Source: Lacrimispora amygdalina
GTDB lineage: Bacteria > Bacillota > Clostridia > Lachnospirales > Lachnospiraceae
Assembly: GCF_003432035.1 (NCBI RefSeq)
Contig: NZ_QOHO01000057.1
Location: 1 to 64,000 of the forward strand
DNA: 64,000 nt
Direction: 5' to 3'
The notes beneath the pieces were generated by a model. The model searched no databases, was not told where the DNA came from, and saw nothing but the letters and a program-made list of their open reading frames with translations. Positions 52,632 through 60,507 of the stretch are shown in pieces; the first letter of the stretch is position 1; every line of letters starts with the position of its first letter. The position numbers and the translations under genes are program-made.

Positions 52632-53624
52632 TTATATCCTGTCCTTTCTGCGGGGCGTGGGCGGCAGCTTTTTCACGATGGACTCGTTATAGGCAATGGA
52701 ACCGTCCGGTGCCATATAGGGTGACTTGTCCACTGCGTCTACTGCGTACTGCTTGTACCAGGCGGAACCATCCGCTGCATGGACAGTAGTGTGAGCGCCA
52801 TCCGGTGAGGCATATTGGGCGGTATGATACATTCCAAAGGAGATCCCCTCAGGGTGTTCTTCGGAAGTTTCTGTGCCCGTAATCCGTCCACCGCCAATTT
52901 CCACATTGGAAAAGGTAGGAATATTTTTTGCTCCCTCTTCCAGCGCGGAATAACCCATATAAGAAGAGAGTGCTTCTGATGCTCTGTCTCCCGTGATCGA
53001 GCCATTGGCTCCAATATTGCCAGTGGCGATGGAACTGATGACGTTATTTGCAAAACTACCACCCTTGCTGACAGAGCTGGAATAAATCTTTCCACCGATA
53101 CCGCCGACACCTCCGGGTGTCACAGCACCCATACCGCTTGAAGGCTTGGCATCAGGCGGTGTTGTAGCCGCCTTGGCGGCACCATTAGCAATATTCCTGC
53201 TAACTACACCGGCCAGACCACCACTCATAAAACCGCCGCCAAATCCAGCTCCGCCGTTACCTCCATTGGCATTGACATTGGTTGAATTACGCGAACCGCC
53301 ACCGCTAAAATGTTGACGGGAAAAGTTTCGGATGCCACCCAGGCCTTTGGTAGCAATCATTGCTTCGGTCAGCATACTACTGCCTGTATGCCCAACATTG
53401 ACACCCAGACTTGCCATAAATGAGTCTATTTTCTGAGATACTTTCAAAAAGGCAATGGCACATAAAAACCAAATCAGCACATTGCCGGATACGGTTTCTT
53501 TGCCTACTGCGTCTACCTGAGCCTGCACTTCACTTTCAGAAATGGCAAAGGCAGGTTGGCAGAAGAGGCAGGATAAACAAGCGACCACTAAGGCCGCAAG
53601 GAAAATTTTCTTGAACTTTTTCAA
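52632..53624 (-). CDS. Gly-rich membrane protein of the T4SS
   Basis: 330 residues from TTG 53624 (GGAGGT 6 nt upstream). Signal-peptide-like start (IFLAALVVACLSCLFCQPAF), a second helix (GNVLIWFLCAIAFLKV), then a long Gly/Ser/Asn-rich part. Similar proteins accompany VirB6-like genes in Clostridia elements. Role not established; a channel or pilus component is likely. Confidence 0.7.
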   Translation of the reverse strand: MKKFKKIFLAALVVACLSCLFCQPAFAISESEVQAQVDAVGKETVSGNVLIWFLCAIAFLKVSQKIDSFMASLGVNVGHTGSSMLTEAMIATKGLGGIRNFSRQHFSGGGSRNSTNVNANGGNGGAGFGGGFMSGGLAGVVSRNIANGAAKAATTPPDAKPSSGMGAVTPGGVGGIGGKIYSSSVSKGGSFANNVISSIATGNIGANGSITGDRASEALSSYMGYSALEEGAKNIPTFSNVEIGGGRITGTETSEEHPEGISFGMYHTAQYASPDGAHTTVHAADGSAWYKQYAVDAVDKSPYMAPDGSIAYNESIVKKLPPTPRRKDRI

Positions 53625-53637
53625 TGACACACCTCCG

Positions 53638-54348
53638 TTACAGTGAGAGTGGATTGGCAATAAAAGAACCAACCATGGACGTAAACAGCCGCAGACACCA
53701 GGCGTTCATGACCAGAAGGAAAATCTGGCCTCCCAGCATCCGGCACCAGGCCTTCCATATATTCGAAGTGCTCTGGGATGCTCCCATGGAGATCGCTACC
53801 GGGGCGGTATATACCAAGACTCCCAGCAAGACGTAGCGTTCAGCGGCTTCAAACAGTAGCTTGAGATAGTTCCATGCCAGAATCAGAACCAGAGCCAAGG
53901 CGATGAGTGCTACAGCACCATTTGCACAGACTCCGATAATGGTCAGCATGACAGAATTGAAATCTGAAAACTGCAGCGGGGGCAGTTCGGAATCCATGAT
54001 CCATCGATAAGGCGTACCTCCGATGGTCAAAGCAATATTCACAATTTCATCTGAAAAATAAGCCAGCAAGATAAAAATGGTCGAGCGAATGCTTAATTTC
54101 ACCGGGTCTTCGGCCTCAATGCCTGCGCCAAGCCCAAAGTTCTTAAACAGCTGCCAAACCCAGTTTAATAAAATAATACCGATGGACAACGCAACAAAGA
54201 CGCTATACATCGTCTCTGCCGCTGGGAAATATCGCAGAAATACGGCCATATCACAACCCAAGGCGCCCAAAACCGATGAGGTTACAAGGTCAAGACCAGC
54301 CATAACCTGCTCTGCTATCCATTCAACAATGCCATCTAAAATGCCCAT
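53638..54348 (-). CDS. VirB6/TrbL-like multi-pass membrane protein
   Basis: 236 residues with about five membrane helices (for example VALIALALVLILAWNYLKLL) and a C-terminal run VYTAPVAISMGASQSTSNIW typical of TrbL-type channel proteins. It is expected to be in the inner-membrane part of the conjugation channel. Lies between the VirB2-like and Gly-rich genes. Confidence 0.8.
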   Translation of the reverse strand: MGILDGIVEWIAEQVMAGLDLVTSSVLGALGCDMAVFLRYFPAAETMYSVFVALSIGIILLNWVWQLFKNFGLGAGIEAEDPVKLSIRSTIFILLAYFSDEIVNIALTIGGTPYRWIMDSELPPLQFSDFNSVMLTIIGVCANGAVALIALALVLILAWNYLKLLFEAAERYVLLGVLVYTAPVAISMGASQSTSNIWKAWCRMLGGQIFLLVMNAWCLRLFTSMVGSFIANPLSL

Positions 54349-54390
54349 GCGATCACTCCTTTCTTTTGAGTATAGGCGCGGACAATTTCA

Positions 54391-54792
54391 TCACCCAGCC
54401 CATTTGCCGTCTGAGAAAAATGGCGCAATGTAGGCCATGATAAAGCCCAAACTGTTCAGTATCGCCCAGGTAATGCAAATACGTTTGAGCCAAGCGCGGC
54501 TTTCGTCTACGGTACGCCCGGAGCGCGAAAAATTCATCATAAGCAAAGCGACAGACGCCGTAACGATTGCGGCCACTGTGGAAATCAACAGAATCTGGTT
54601 ATACACATCCTGCATGACTTCTTTAGCCTTGCTCCAGACATCGGTGGCAGCGAAAGCCGGCTGGCAGAACATCATGGAGAGCATCACACATAGAAAAGCG
54701 GTGTAAGCAATCCTGGCGATGGGAATGTGGGGGTGCAGCCGGGTCTTAGGTTCCGACTGCTGCGGGGATTTGGGAATCATCTTTTTTTTCAA
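54391..54792 (-). CDS. VirB2-like pilin/membrane protein
   Basis: 133 residues from TTG 54792 (AGGAGGT 8 nt upstream). Signal peptide (FLCVMLSMMFCQPAFA), then two membrane helices (ILLISTVAAIVTASVALLMM; WAILNSLGFIMAYIAPFF): the standard shape of VirB2/TrbC-like subunits. First gene of the T4SS operon, with a boxed promoter and two terminator-like hairpins ahead of it. Confidence 0.75.
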   Translation of the reverse strand: MKKKMIPKSPQQSEPKTRLHPHIPIARIAYTAFLCVMLSMMFCQPAFAATDVWSKAKEVMQDVYNQILLISTVAAIVTASVALLMMNFSRSGRTVDESRAWLKRICITWAILNSLGFIMAYIAPFFSDGKWAG

Positions 54793-54833
54793 TTTGCAGA
54801 CCTCCTGTGTTTTTTTCTGCTCAAAGAAATGAA

Positions 54834-54913
54834 AAAGACCACACCGCATTGGATGTGATCTTTCAGGCCGTCAGCCTTGGGGCAGAAAAAAAGCACCCTG
54901 CTAAAAAGGTGCC
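54834..54913 (-). terminator. Two tandem terminator-like hairpins ahead of the T4SS operon
   Basis: First (in the minus direction) GGCACC/GGGTGC (54908-54913 with 54893-54898), followed by seven T. Second, AAAGATCACATCC / GGTGTGGTCTTT (54851-54863 with 54834-54845), followed by TTC. Both lie between the boxed promoter and the VirB2-like start, as an attenuator would. Confidence 0.65.
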
Positions 54914-54959
54914 GGTTTGCTGCCCGTATTCGGTTTTGGGTATAAATTTGAGCATATTC

Positions 54960-55006
54960 AGTTTAACACAGAAGGATTTACGCCGAAAGAGCAAAACCGT
55001 GCCAAT
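54960..55006 (-). promoter_or_regulatory. Promoter with 33-bp shared box, copy 2
   Basis: The box at 54974-55006 matches 42037-42069 at 32 of 33 positions. On the minus strand TAAACT (54960-54965) stands 8 nt after the box, as TATACT does at copy 1. Some further match lies upstream (CGCCAAT..TTGCCAC). Confidence 0.6.
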
Positions 55007-55027
55007 TTCATTTCTGTCCTGCGCCAA

Positions 55028-55570
55028 TTACTTGCCACCCTTATCAGCGGGGAAAAACTGCTCCAAAATCTCCATGCTGTCCTTGGAGGTGTAGCCCCAC
55101 AGGACGGAACTCAAAGCATCGATGGCTTCCCGCCGTCTGCGGTAGTAGGTGCGGAAAGAGATGTCCCGGATATGCGGACGCAGTTTTTCGATGATCTCTT
55201 CCACATTCCGCATCTGCTGGGGGGAGAGGAAAGAGTAGTACAGTAGCCAATAGTAGGATTCGCCGTTTTTATGCTTATTCCGTAGCAAATCAATAGCTGT
55301 ATCCAGCAGTTTCAGCATCTGATGACTGCGCTCAATGCACTTGGCATGATGCTCAATATCCGAACCTGCCAGATCGGCACCGGCGAGGTAGATAGAATCT
55401 AAAAATTCCTCGATGGAACTGCCGTACTCGATTTCAAACTTGCTGCGGACCTGCTGAACGGAAAGCTCCAGACTCCAGACCACATCGCGATATTTTTTCA
55501 GCAGTTTCCATGTGTCATGGTACAGAGGATTTTCTGTAATATCAATCATTTCATTCTTTTTCTTCATCAT
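55028..55570 (-). CDS. ArpU-like helix-turn-helix protein
   Basis: 180 residues. The C-terminus (EIIEKLRPHIRDISFRTYYR, RRREAIDALSSVLWGYT) has the region-4-like pattern of ArpU/phage late regulators. The middle is helical. The start ATGA overlaps the stop of the replication-type gene. Probably a transcription regulator of the element. Confidence 0.7.
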   Translation of the reverse strand: MMKKKNEMIDITENPLYHDTWKLLKKYRDVVWSLELSVQQVRSKFEIEYGSSIEEFLDSIYLAGADLAGSDIEHHAKCIERSHQMLKLLDTAIDLLRNKHKNGESYYWLLYYSFLSPQQMRNVEEIIEKLRPHIRDISFRTYYRRRREAIDALSSVLWGYTSKDSMEILEQFFPADKGGK

Positions 55571-56724
55571 TTAGCCCTCCTTATGGAATTCTCCCGGCTG
55601 GGGGAGAGTGTCAGTTCAAAAGTTGTGACCGGCTTATCAGTGCCGCAAAGGATGGTCAGCCCCATGCGGCTTGTGGACGCATCTTGCGCACGGGGTAAAT
55701 ACATTTCCCCGCAGGCGTTTGATAAGGGAAATAACTTATATGTGGATTTGGAGCATCCAAAGCACGAAATCCCTTGTACCATCAGGATTTTCTCCATCTT
55801 ATTAAGAATCATTTGAATGTGCGATTTTGAAACGCTGTCAAGTCCTTCTGAAACGTATACTTCATGTTCGGCAGTCGGCTCCAGGCCCGCTGCTTTTTCA
55901 TCTTCCGGCAGCTCCAGCTTGATGTTCAAAACCATTGCGACCTCCTCTTTATCAATCATCACATCGGAAATCTGGAACATGGTGGACAGGTAACTTTGCA
56001 GATAAATTACGCTACCATGCCGTCCGGGGAAGGTCATAAGGGAAAGGTAGCCGGCATCGGACAGCTTTTTCAGCACACGGCCTACGGTGGCTTTGGAGAG
56101 ACCCCATCGAGACCCCAGTTCGCTGTAAGTCACCAACGGGTTGCCGGTGCCGTTACGCAGATAGATAACCGGACCAATCTCTGAGCCCTGTACTTGCGGG
56201 TCGTTGTAAATGGCAGACAGCCATAAATCCAATACGATGTCCATTTCTGAGCAACGGCTTGTGCTAATCAGTTCCGTAGCAAGGGATACCGGCAGGAAGA
56301 AAAAGCCGGTGTTCTTTTGACAGGGGGCATTGTACTCCAGAACCGTGTTGTGCGTTTGCCAGCCCCGGATTTTATACTTGATGACCTTCCCGCGTCCAAG
56401 GGCGAGAAAGGATATTAAATGTTGCTTTTGCAGTTCCTCCAGAATCTCCAGAGCCTTGCATTGAAAGCGGGTACGGAACCATTCCGACAGTTCCTTTAAG
56501 GTGCAGACCCATTCGCCGGGGTAGACGGTGTAACTGATGCCGTCAATGCGCCGATAGGAGGTGCGGAAATTAGCGTAGCTACAAAGAGCCGTAAAATAAA
56601 AAAGGCCGGAGCCTCCGCTTATGCGAATGCTCCGGTCGTTTATCAGACTTTGAATAAATTGCCGGTAGATCCGGCACCGTGGATAGTCCACGATTTGCTT
56701 AATCTGTAGTTGGTATTCTGACAT
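55567..56724 (-). CDS. Winged-helix replication-initiator-like protein
   Basis: 385 residues. One winged-helix region near residues 70-125 (VCTLKELSEWFRTRFQCKAL, EILEELQKQHLISFLALGRG) and a second near 205-260 (TYSELGSRWGLSKATVGRVL, KKLSDAGYLSLMTFPGRHGS). This resembles initiator or regulator proteins of conjugative elements. It faces a repeat-rich gene-free region (56873-57001) that could be its binding site. A pure transcription factor is the alternative. Confidence 0.65.
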   Translation of the reverse strand: MSEYQLQIKQIVDYPRCRIYRQFIQSLINDRSIRISGGSGLFYFTALCSYANFRTSYRRIDGISYTVYPGEWVCTLKELSEWFRTRFQCKALEILEELQKQHLISFLALGRGKVIKYKIRGWQTHNTVLEYNAPCQKNTGFFFLPVSLATELISTSRCSEMDIVLDLWLSAIYNDPQVQGSEIGPVIYLRNGTGNPLVTYSELGSRWGLSKATVGRVLKKLSDAGYLSLMTFPGRHGSVIYLQSYLSTMFQISDVMIDKEEVAMVLNIKLELPEDEKAAGLEPTAEHEVYVSEGLDSVSKSHIQMILNKMEKILMVQGISCFGCSKSTYKLFPLSNACGEMYLPRAQDASTSRMGLTILCGTDKPVTTFELTLSPSRENSIRRAK

Positions 56725-56872
56725 AGTACCTCCTTAATATATAATGTATAAAACCTTCATATAAAATAGTTGACTTGAATCTCTGGCGGACGTATGATAT
56801 ACTTACCTTTGTTTAAAGTTGCAAATCAGTCGTTTGGCGATCTGACAATTACTATAACTTGGTATAATTTAT

Positions 56873-57001
56873 TACAACTTTTGTTGGTCGGATTCGAATG
56901 TTTTCATAGGTAAACAATGAAAACATTTGTGTTTGAGATGTATTTCATTGTTCTACAAATTTGAATCCCTACAACTTATTACAAATTTTCTACAACTTTT
57001 G
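56873..57001. repeat. TACAACTT-type repeats, origin-like
   Basis: TACAACTTTTG at 56873-56883 and 56991-57001, TACAAATTTG at 56954-56963, TACAACTTAT at 56970-56979 and TACAAATTTTC at 56980-56990; the last three are back to back. A perfect 11-bp inverted repeat (56897-56907 and 56917-56927) lies between. AT-rich. Looks like an iteron array next to a replication-type gene. Confidence 0.5.
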
Positions 57002-57049
57002 CCGCAGCAAACACGGAAAAGGACGAAGCTCTATGAACTACAAAAATTT

Positions 57050-57220
57050 CAAAAACCCAGTAAAATCGGGCCTTTTGGCGGTGGACGAAGCGGGATGAAA
57101 GCATATAAAATGACTTACCCGCAAATCCCGACCTTGAAGTCAGCAGGCAAGTAAACCCTAGTAAAATCAAGGGTTTCGAGTGGTAAAAGGAGCTTAGGTA
57201 CCACAAAAGTACCACAATAG
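57050..57220. other. Element junction or attachment-like region
   Basis: Gene-free. Two related motifs occur: AACCCAGTAAAATCGGGCC (from about 57053) and AACCCTAGTAAAATCAAGGG (from about 57154). Then come two direct repeats GTACCACA separated by 3-4 bases near 57199-57215. Gene direction and style change on either side. It could hold an attachment site; I cannot show a target duplication. Confidence 0.35.
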
Positions 57221-57295
57221 TTCCAATGGTAGATGCAGGACAGTACATGATAATGCATTTACTTCTTGGGTAGTCAATCAAATATTTGCAAAATT

Positions 57296-57340
57296 AAGGA
57301 CACTTTCTAAAAGAGAAATCTTTTGAGAGTGTCCTTTTTG
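57296..57340 (+). terminator. Terminator ahead of the second element
   Basis: AAGGACACT (57296-57304) pairs with AGTGTCCTT (57328-57336), with further pairing inside, then a T run. Nothing convincing is encoded before it on the plus strand, so it may be the tail of a lost gene. Confidence 0.8.
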
Positions 57341-57375
57341 TTATGGTCAAAAACTATTAGCAAGGAGGAAATGCC

Positions 57376-57591
57376 ATGAAAACAAGTACAGCGATAGGTG
57401 CAGGCAGAGCGATTATGAGAATAACCGTTCCCGAAATGAGACAGAGATTATACCCAATCAGAGGAGGAATGAACGAGTATGTTAAAAGTAAGAGTTTCGG
57501 GACCGACCTACGAGCTGAAAGATTATTTGGAACACATGGAAAAAGACAAGGTGTACCAGGTCACAAGCCAATCCAAGCCCTTAAAGAATAA
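57376..57591 (+). CDS. Possible small protein overlapping the DUF3970-like gene
   Basis: 71 residues; AAGGAGGAAATGCC gives a very good ribosome site for ATG 57376. The second half overlaps the DUF3970-like gene in another frame, so only the first ~34 residues could be independent. It may be a short leader ORF whose end is accidental. Confidence 0.3.
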   Translation: MKTSTAIGAGRAIMRITVPEMRQRLYPIRGGMNEYVKSKSFGTDLRAERLFGTHGKRQGVPGHKPIQALKE

Positions 57592-57676
57592 GGGAACCAA
57601 CAAGATCTTCCGAGTGTTTTCGGATGTGGACAAAAGAACAAAAATAGAAGCCCGCAAAAGGCAGGGCAACAGATAA
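57479..57676 (+). CDS. DUF3970-like small protein
   Basis: 65 residues: MLKVRVSGPTYELKDYLEHM followed by EKDKVYQVTSQSKPL. Resembles the small DUF3970 proteins that open Tn1549-like transfer regions. AGAGGAGGAATGAACGAGT precedes the ATG. 21 bp before parA. Function unknown. Confidence 0.65.
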   Translation: MLKVRVSGPTYELKDYLEHMEKDKVYQVTSQSKPLKNKGTNKIFRVFSDVDKRTKIEARKRQGNR

Positions 57677-57697
57677 AAAAGAACAGGAGGAACGGTT

Positions 57698-58483
57698 ATG
57701 GCTAAAGTAATCGCAGTAGCTAATCAAAAAGGGGGAGTCGGGAAGACAGCGTTGGCAAGCAATTTAAGCGTTGGTCTTGCCATGAATGACAAAAAGGTAT
57801 TGGTCATTGATGCTGATCCCCAGGGAAATTTAACATCCAGTCTCGGTATAGATAATGCGGATGAACTGGAGAACACTCTTGCTTCTTTCATAGAGCGTGA
57901 GATAAATGAGGATCCGATAGATCCTGCGGAGTATATTCTCCATAACGATGAAGGCGTGGATCTCATGCCGTGCAATATAAAGCTTGCCGGTATGGACTAC
58001 ATGATAATGAACGCTCTCAGCAGAGAGCATCTGCTGGATGCTTTTGTATCAAGCGTCAGGGACGAATACGATTATATCCTAATCGATTGTTCTCCCAGCC
58101 TTAATCTTGTGACAATCAATGTGCTGACAACTGCGGATTCTGTGATCATTCCGGTGGAGGCATCGTATCTTTCAATGGCAGGTCTTCAACAGCTACTTGC
58201 TTCAATAGGCTCTACAAAGAGAAAACTCAATCGTAAGTTGGAGGTTGAGGGCATCGTTATCAATAAAGTAAATACCCGTACCAACCATGAGAAAGATATC
58301 ATAGAAAAGCTCCGTGAAGCCTATGGCAGTCAGATAAAGGTATTTGATGTGATGATACCGGAGTCCGTAAGGGCAAAGGAATGCACTGCATACGGACACA
58401 GCATATATAAGCATGATCCTAAGTGCAAGGTCGCAAGGGCGTTTGAAGAACTGACAAAGGAGGTGCTGGCGTATGGCTGCTAA
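57698..58483 (+). CDS. parA: ParA/Soj-type partition ATPase
   Basis: 261 residues. KGGVGKTALA (residues 11-20) is the deviant Walker A, VLVIDADPQGNLTSSLG is A', and DYILIDCSPSLNLVTINVL is Walker B. It moves element DNA to daughter cells with ParB. AACAGGAGG precedes the ATG; its end overlaps parB by 11 bases. Confidence 0.95.
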   Translation: MAKVIAVANQKGGVGKTALASNLSVGLAMNDKKVLVIDADPQGNLTSSLGIDNADELENTLASFIEREINEDPIDPAEYILHNDEGVDLMPCNIKLAGMDYMIMNALSREHLLDAFVSSVRDEYDYILIDCSPSLNLVTINVLTTADSVIIPVEASYLSMAGLQQLLASIGSTKRKLNRKLEVEGIVINKVNTRTNHEKDIIEKLREAYGSQIKVFDVMIPESVRAKECTAYGHSIYKHDPKCKVARAFEELTKEVLAYGC

Positions 58484-59393
58484 GAAACCACTTCCGGACA
58501 GGGTACAGCTAAAAGGTCTGGATTCTCTTTTTGGTATTGATCAGGAGCAGACCGGACAGGTGCTTGATGTTCCGATCAGAGAGCTTTTCCCATTTCAGAA
58601 TCATCCGTTTAAGGTCTTGGATGATGAAAAGATGGCTCAGACAGTTGAAAGCGTCCGTGAGAACGGTATCCTCGTACCGATCATGGTTCGTAACAGACCT
58701 GAAGGCGGCTATGAAGTGATATCAGGTCACAGGCGTAAACATGCGGCTGAGATAGTCGGACTGGAGACGGTTCCTGTTATCATAAGGGACCTGACAGATG
58801 ATGAAGCCGTGATCGCAATGGTGGACGCTAACCTCCAGAGGGAAGAGATTCTGCCGAGTGAGAAGGCGTTTGCTTACAAGATGAAGCTTGATGCAATCAA
58901 AAGACAGAATAAAGCGGGAAGACCAGAATCAAATAATTCTCGCCAAGTTGGCGAGAATTTATGGAGCGTGAATCAACTCAGCGAGGGTAACAGTGATAGT
59001 GCAAGAACTATTCAGCGGTATATCCGTCTCACAGAGCTTCTGCCGCAGCTGTTGGAAATGGTTGATAACAAGAAGATAAAGTTCAACCCGGCAGTTGAGT
59101 TATCATATATCACTCCGAGTGAGCAGTTTCTTCTTATGGAAGTCATGGAAGAGGATAATGTTGTTCCGTCTCTTTCGCAGGCACAGCAGATAAAGAAGCT
59201 CTCACAGGAAAAACGCTGCACAAAGGAAGCGCTCCACGCTCTGCTGGCCGTAGCAAGTATTAAGGAAAGAAATGTTGTTATCAAACATGAAATCATCATG
59301 CAATACTTTCCTGCGGAAGCAAGTGATGCGGAGATTGAAAGTCTTATCGTAAGACTTCTGGATGATTATCGTAAGAAGCACGGAGGTGTGTAA
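58473..59393 (+). CDS. parB: ParB-type partition protein
   Basis: 306 residues. N-terminal ParB/Srx-like domain: FPFQNHPFKVLDDEKMAQTV, GYEVISGHRRKHAAEIVGL, NLQREEILPSEKAFAYKMKL. A helix-turn-helix region follows. A perfect 25-bp palindrome lies within the gene (58935-58959). Partner of the ParA upstream. AAGGAGGTGCTGGCGT precedes the ATG. Confidence 0.93.
   Translation: MAAKKPLPDRVQLKGLDSLFGIDQEQTGQVLDVPIRELFPFQNHPFKVLDDEKMAQTVESVRENGILVPIMVRNRPEGGYEVISGHRRKHAAEIVGLETVPVIIRDLTDDEAVIAMVDANLQREEILPSEKAFAYKMKLDAIKRQNKAGRPESNNSRQVGENLWSVNQLSEGNSDSARTIQRYIRLTELLPQLLEMVDNKKIKFNPAVELSYITPSEQFLLMEVMEEDNVVPSLSQAQQIKKLSQEKRCTKEALHALLAVASIKERNVVIKHEIIMQYFPAEASDAEIESLIVRLLDDYRKKHGGV
58935..58959. repeat. 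25-bp perfect palindrome inside parB
   Basis: Arms 58935-58946 and 58948-58959 are exact complements around one base (core CTCGCCAA-G-TTGGCGAG). It encodes the joint between the ParB N-domain and HTH. Could be a centromere-like ParB site or a hairpin in the message. Confidence 0.65.
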
Positions 59394-59394
59394 A

Positions 59395-60507
59395 ATGCCA
59401 AAGTATGATTACGAGTATTACTCCGGTGCTGAGAGTGATCAGTTTCGATTTCTACGGATCCCGAAGGTCTTTTTTGAGGATTCTGACTACGAAGATTTAG
59501 GGCTGGCAGAATATGTCTTGTATGGGTTTTTGCATGAGTTGGTGGACTACTCACATAAGAAAGGTTGGGTAGATAAAGACGGGCGGACATATGTAATCTG
59601 GACGGTGGCATCTATGCAGAAAGTACTCAGATGCAGTGAAGATAAGGCAAGATCAACGCTTAAGAACCTTGTTGATTTTGGGCTTGTAGAAAGGAAACGC
59701 CGGGGACAAGGAAAATCAGACATATTATATGTCAAGAATTTCATTACCAAGAAAGCGGAAATATCCGGTTCTGAAAATAATGATGGTTGTGGAAAACTTT
59801 TTTCTGAAACCGAAAATAACGGAGTCTTGTCTGTGGAAATTACGGAATCCGGAGAAGGCAAATTCCCTATTCTTGAGTCTGCTGATTCCGTGCCAAAAGA
59901 TAATAATAATTATTTAAAAAATATTATTGAGCCTAATCATAATCTTATCCAGGTTACTGGTAATACTACAGGGGCGGCTGAGTCTGTGGATAACTCAGGA
60001 TGGGATGAGGATGTGATACGTGAAGATATTGCACAGATCAAGGAGAATATCTATTACGACGAAATGTCTGCAAGGTACAGAGCAGAATATAACAGTCGAT
60101 TTGACGAACTGTTTGAAGTTATGGTTGATCTTGTAGCCGGGAAAAGAGAGTCGCTGAATATCGGAGGAACAGAGTATCCCCAATGGCTTGTTCGTAAAAG
60201 AATCTTATCGCTGACAGCGAGTCATGTTGAGTATGTTATGGGGATGATAGCCGAGAATCTCGGTAAGATACACAATATGCGGAAGTATATGATTGCATCA
60301 CTCTTTAATGCGCCGACAACGATGGATAATTACTTCACACAGCTTGTCCATCACGATATGCACACAGAGGAATGGTACGAGATGTCTCAGAAGATGGCTC
60401 GTCAAAGGGAGGCTGAGAGAAACGCAAAGATACAGGAGCTTGAAGAAAGGCAAATCGGTCAATTATCAAGTGACGAAGAAAACATGAGGAGGGCAGCCAA
60501 TGAGTGA
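59395..60507 (+). CDS. Replication initiator A-like protein (RepA_N/DUF6017 type)
   Basis: 370 residues from ATG 59395 (GGAGGTGTG upstream; an earlier in-frame start lies inside parB). N-terminal RepA_N: FRFLRIPKVFFEDSDYEDLG, LGLAEYVLYGFLHELVDYS, then WTVASMQKVLRCSEDKARST. C-terminal YDEMSARYRAEYNSRFDELF and MDNYFTQLVHHDM resemble DUF6017. It probably opens DNA for replication of the circular form. Overlaps the next gene by 8 bases. Confidence 0.87.
   Translation: MPKYDYEYYSGAESDQFRFLRIPKVFFEDSDYEDLGLAEYVLYGFLHELVDYSHKKGWVDKDGRTYVIWTVASMQKVLRCSEDKARSTLKNLVDFGLVERKRRGQGKSDILYVKNFITKKAEISGSENNDGCGKLFSETENNGVLSVEITESGEGKFPILESADSVPKDNNNYLKNIIEPNHNLIQVTGNTTGAAESVDNSGWDEDVIREDIAQIKENIYYDEMSARYRAEYNSRFDELFEVMVDLVAGKRESLNIGGTEYPQWLVRKRILSLTASHVEYVMGMIAENLGKIHNMRKYMIASLFNAPTTMDNYFTQLVHHDMHTEEWYEMSQKMARQREAERNAKIQELEERQIGQLSSDEENMRRAANE

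Larger units (their letters stand above)
8115..56724 (-). mobile_element. Leftward conjugative element with Tad pilus (approximate extent)
   Basis: Almost every gene here points left, and many belong to families known from Firmicutes ICEs. It contains VirB4-, VirD4-, VirB6- and VirB2-like proteins, a full Tad pilus locus, SSB-like, DUF932, DUF4942 and sigma-like genes, and a replication-type gene at the far end. The limits are inferred from gene direction and content only. No integrase or repeats marking ends were found. The part from 12.9 to 16.9 kb (plus-strand genes, debris) looks like an insertion or patchwork. Confidence 0.65.

Noticed and set aside
56979-57281. Minus-strand 100-residue ORF in the junction
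   Set aside because: No ribosome site, odd composition, and it covers the repeat and attachment-like motifs. Treated as non-coding.
58935-58959. Intrinsic terminator
   Set aside because: No T run follows and it lies inside an intact coding frame.
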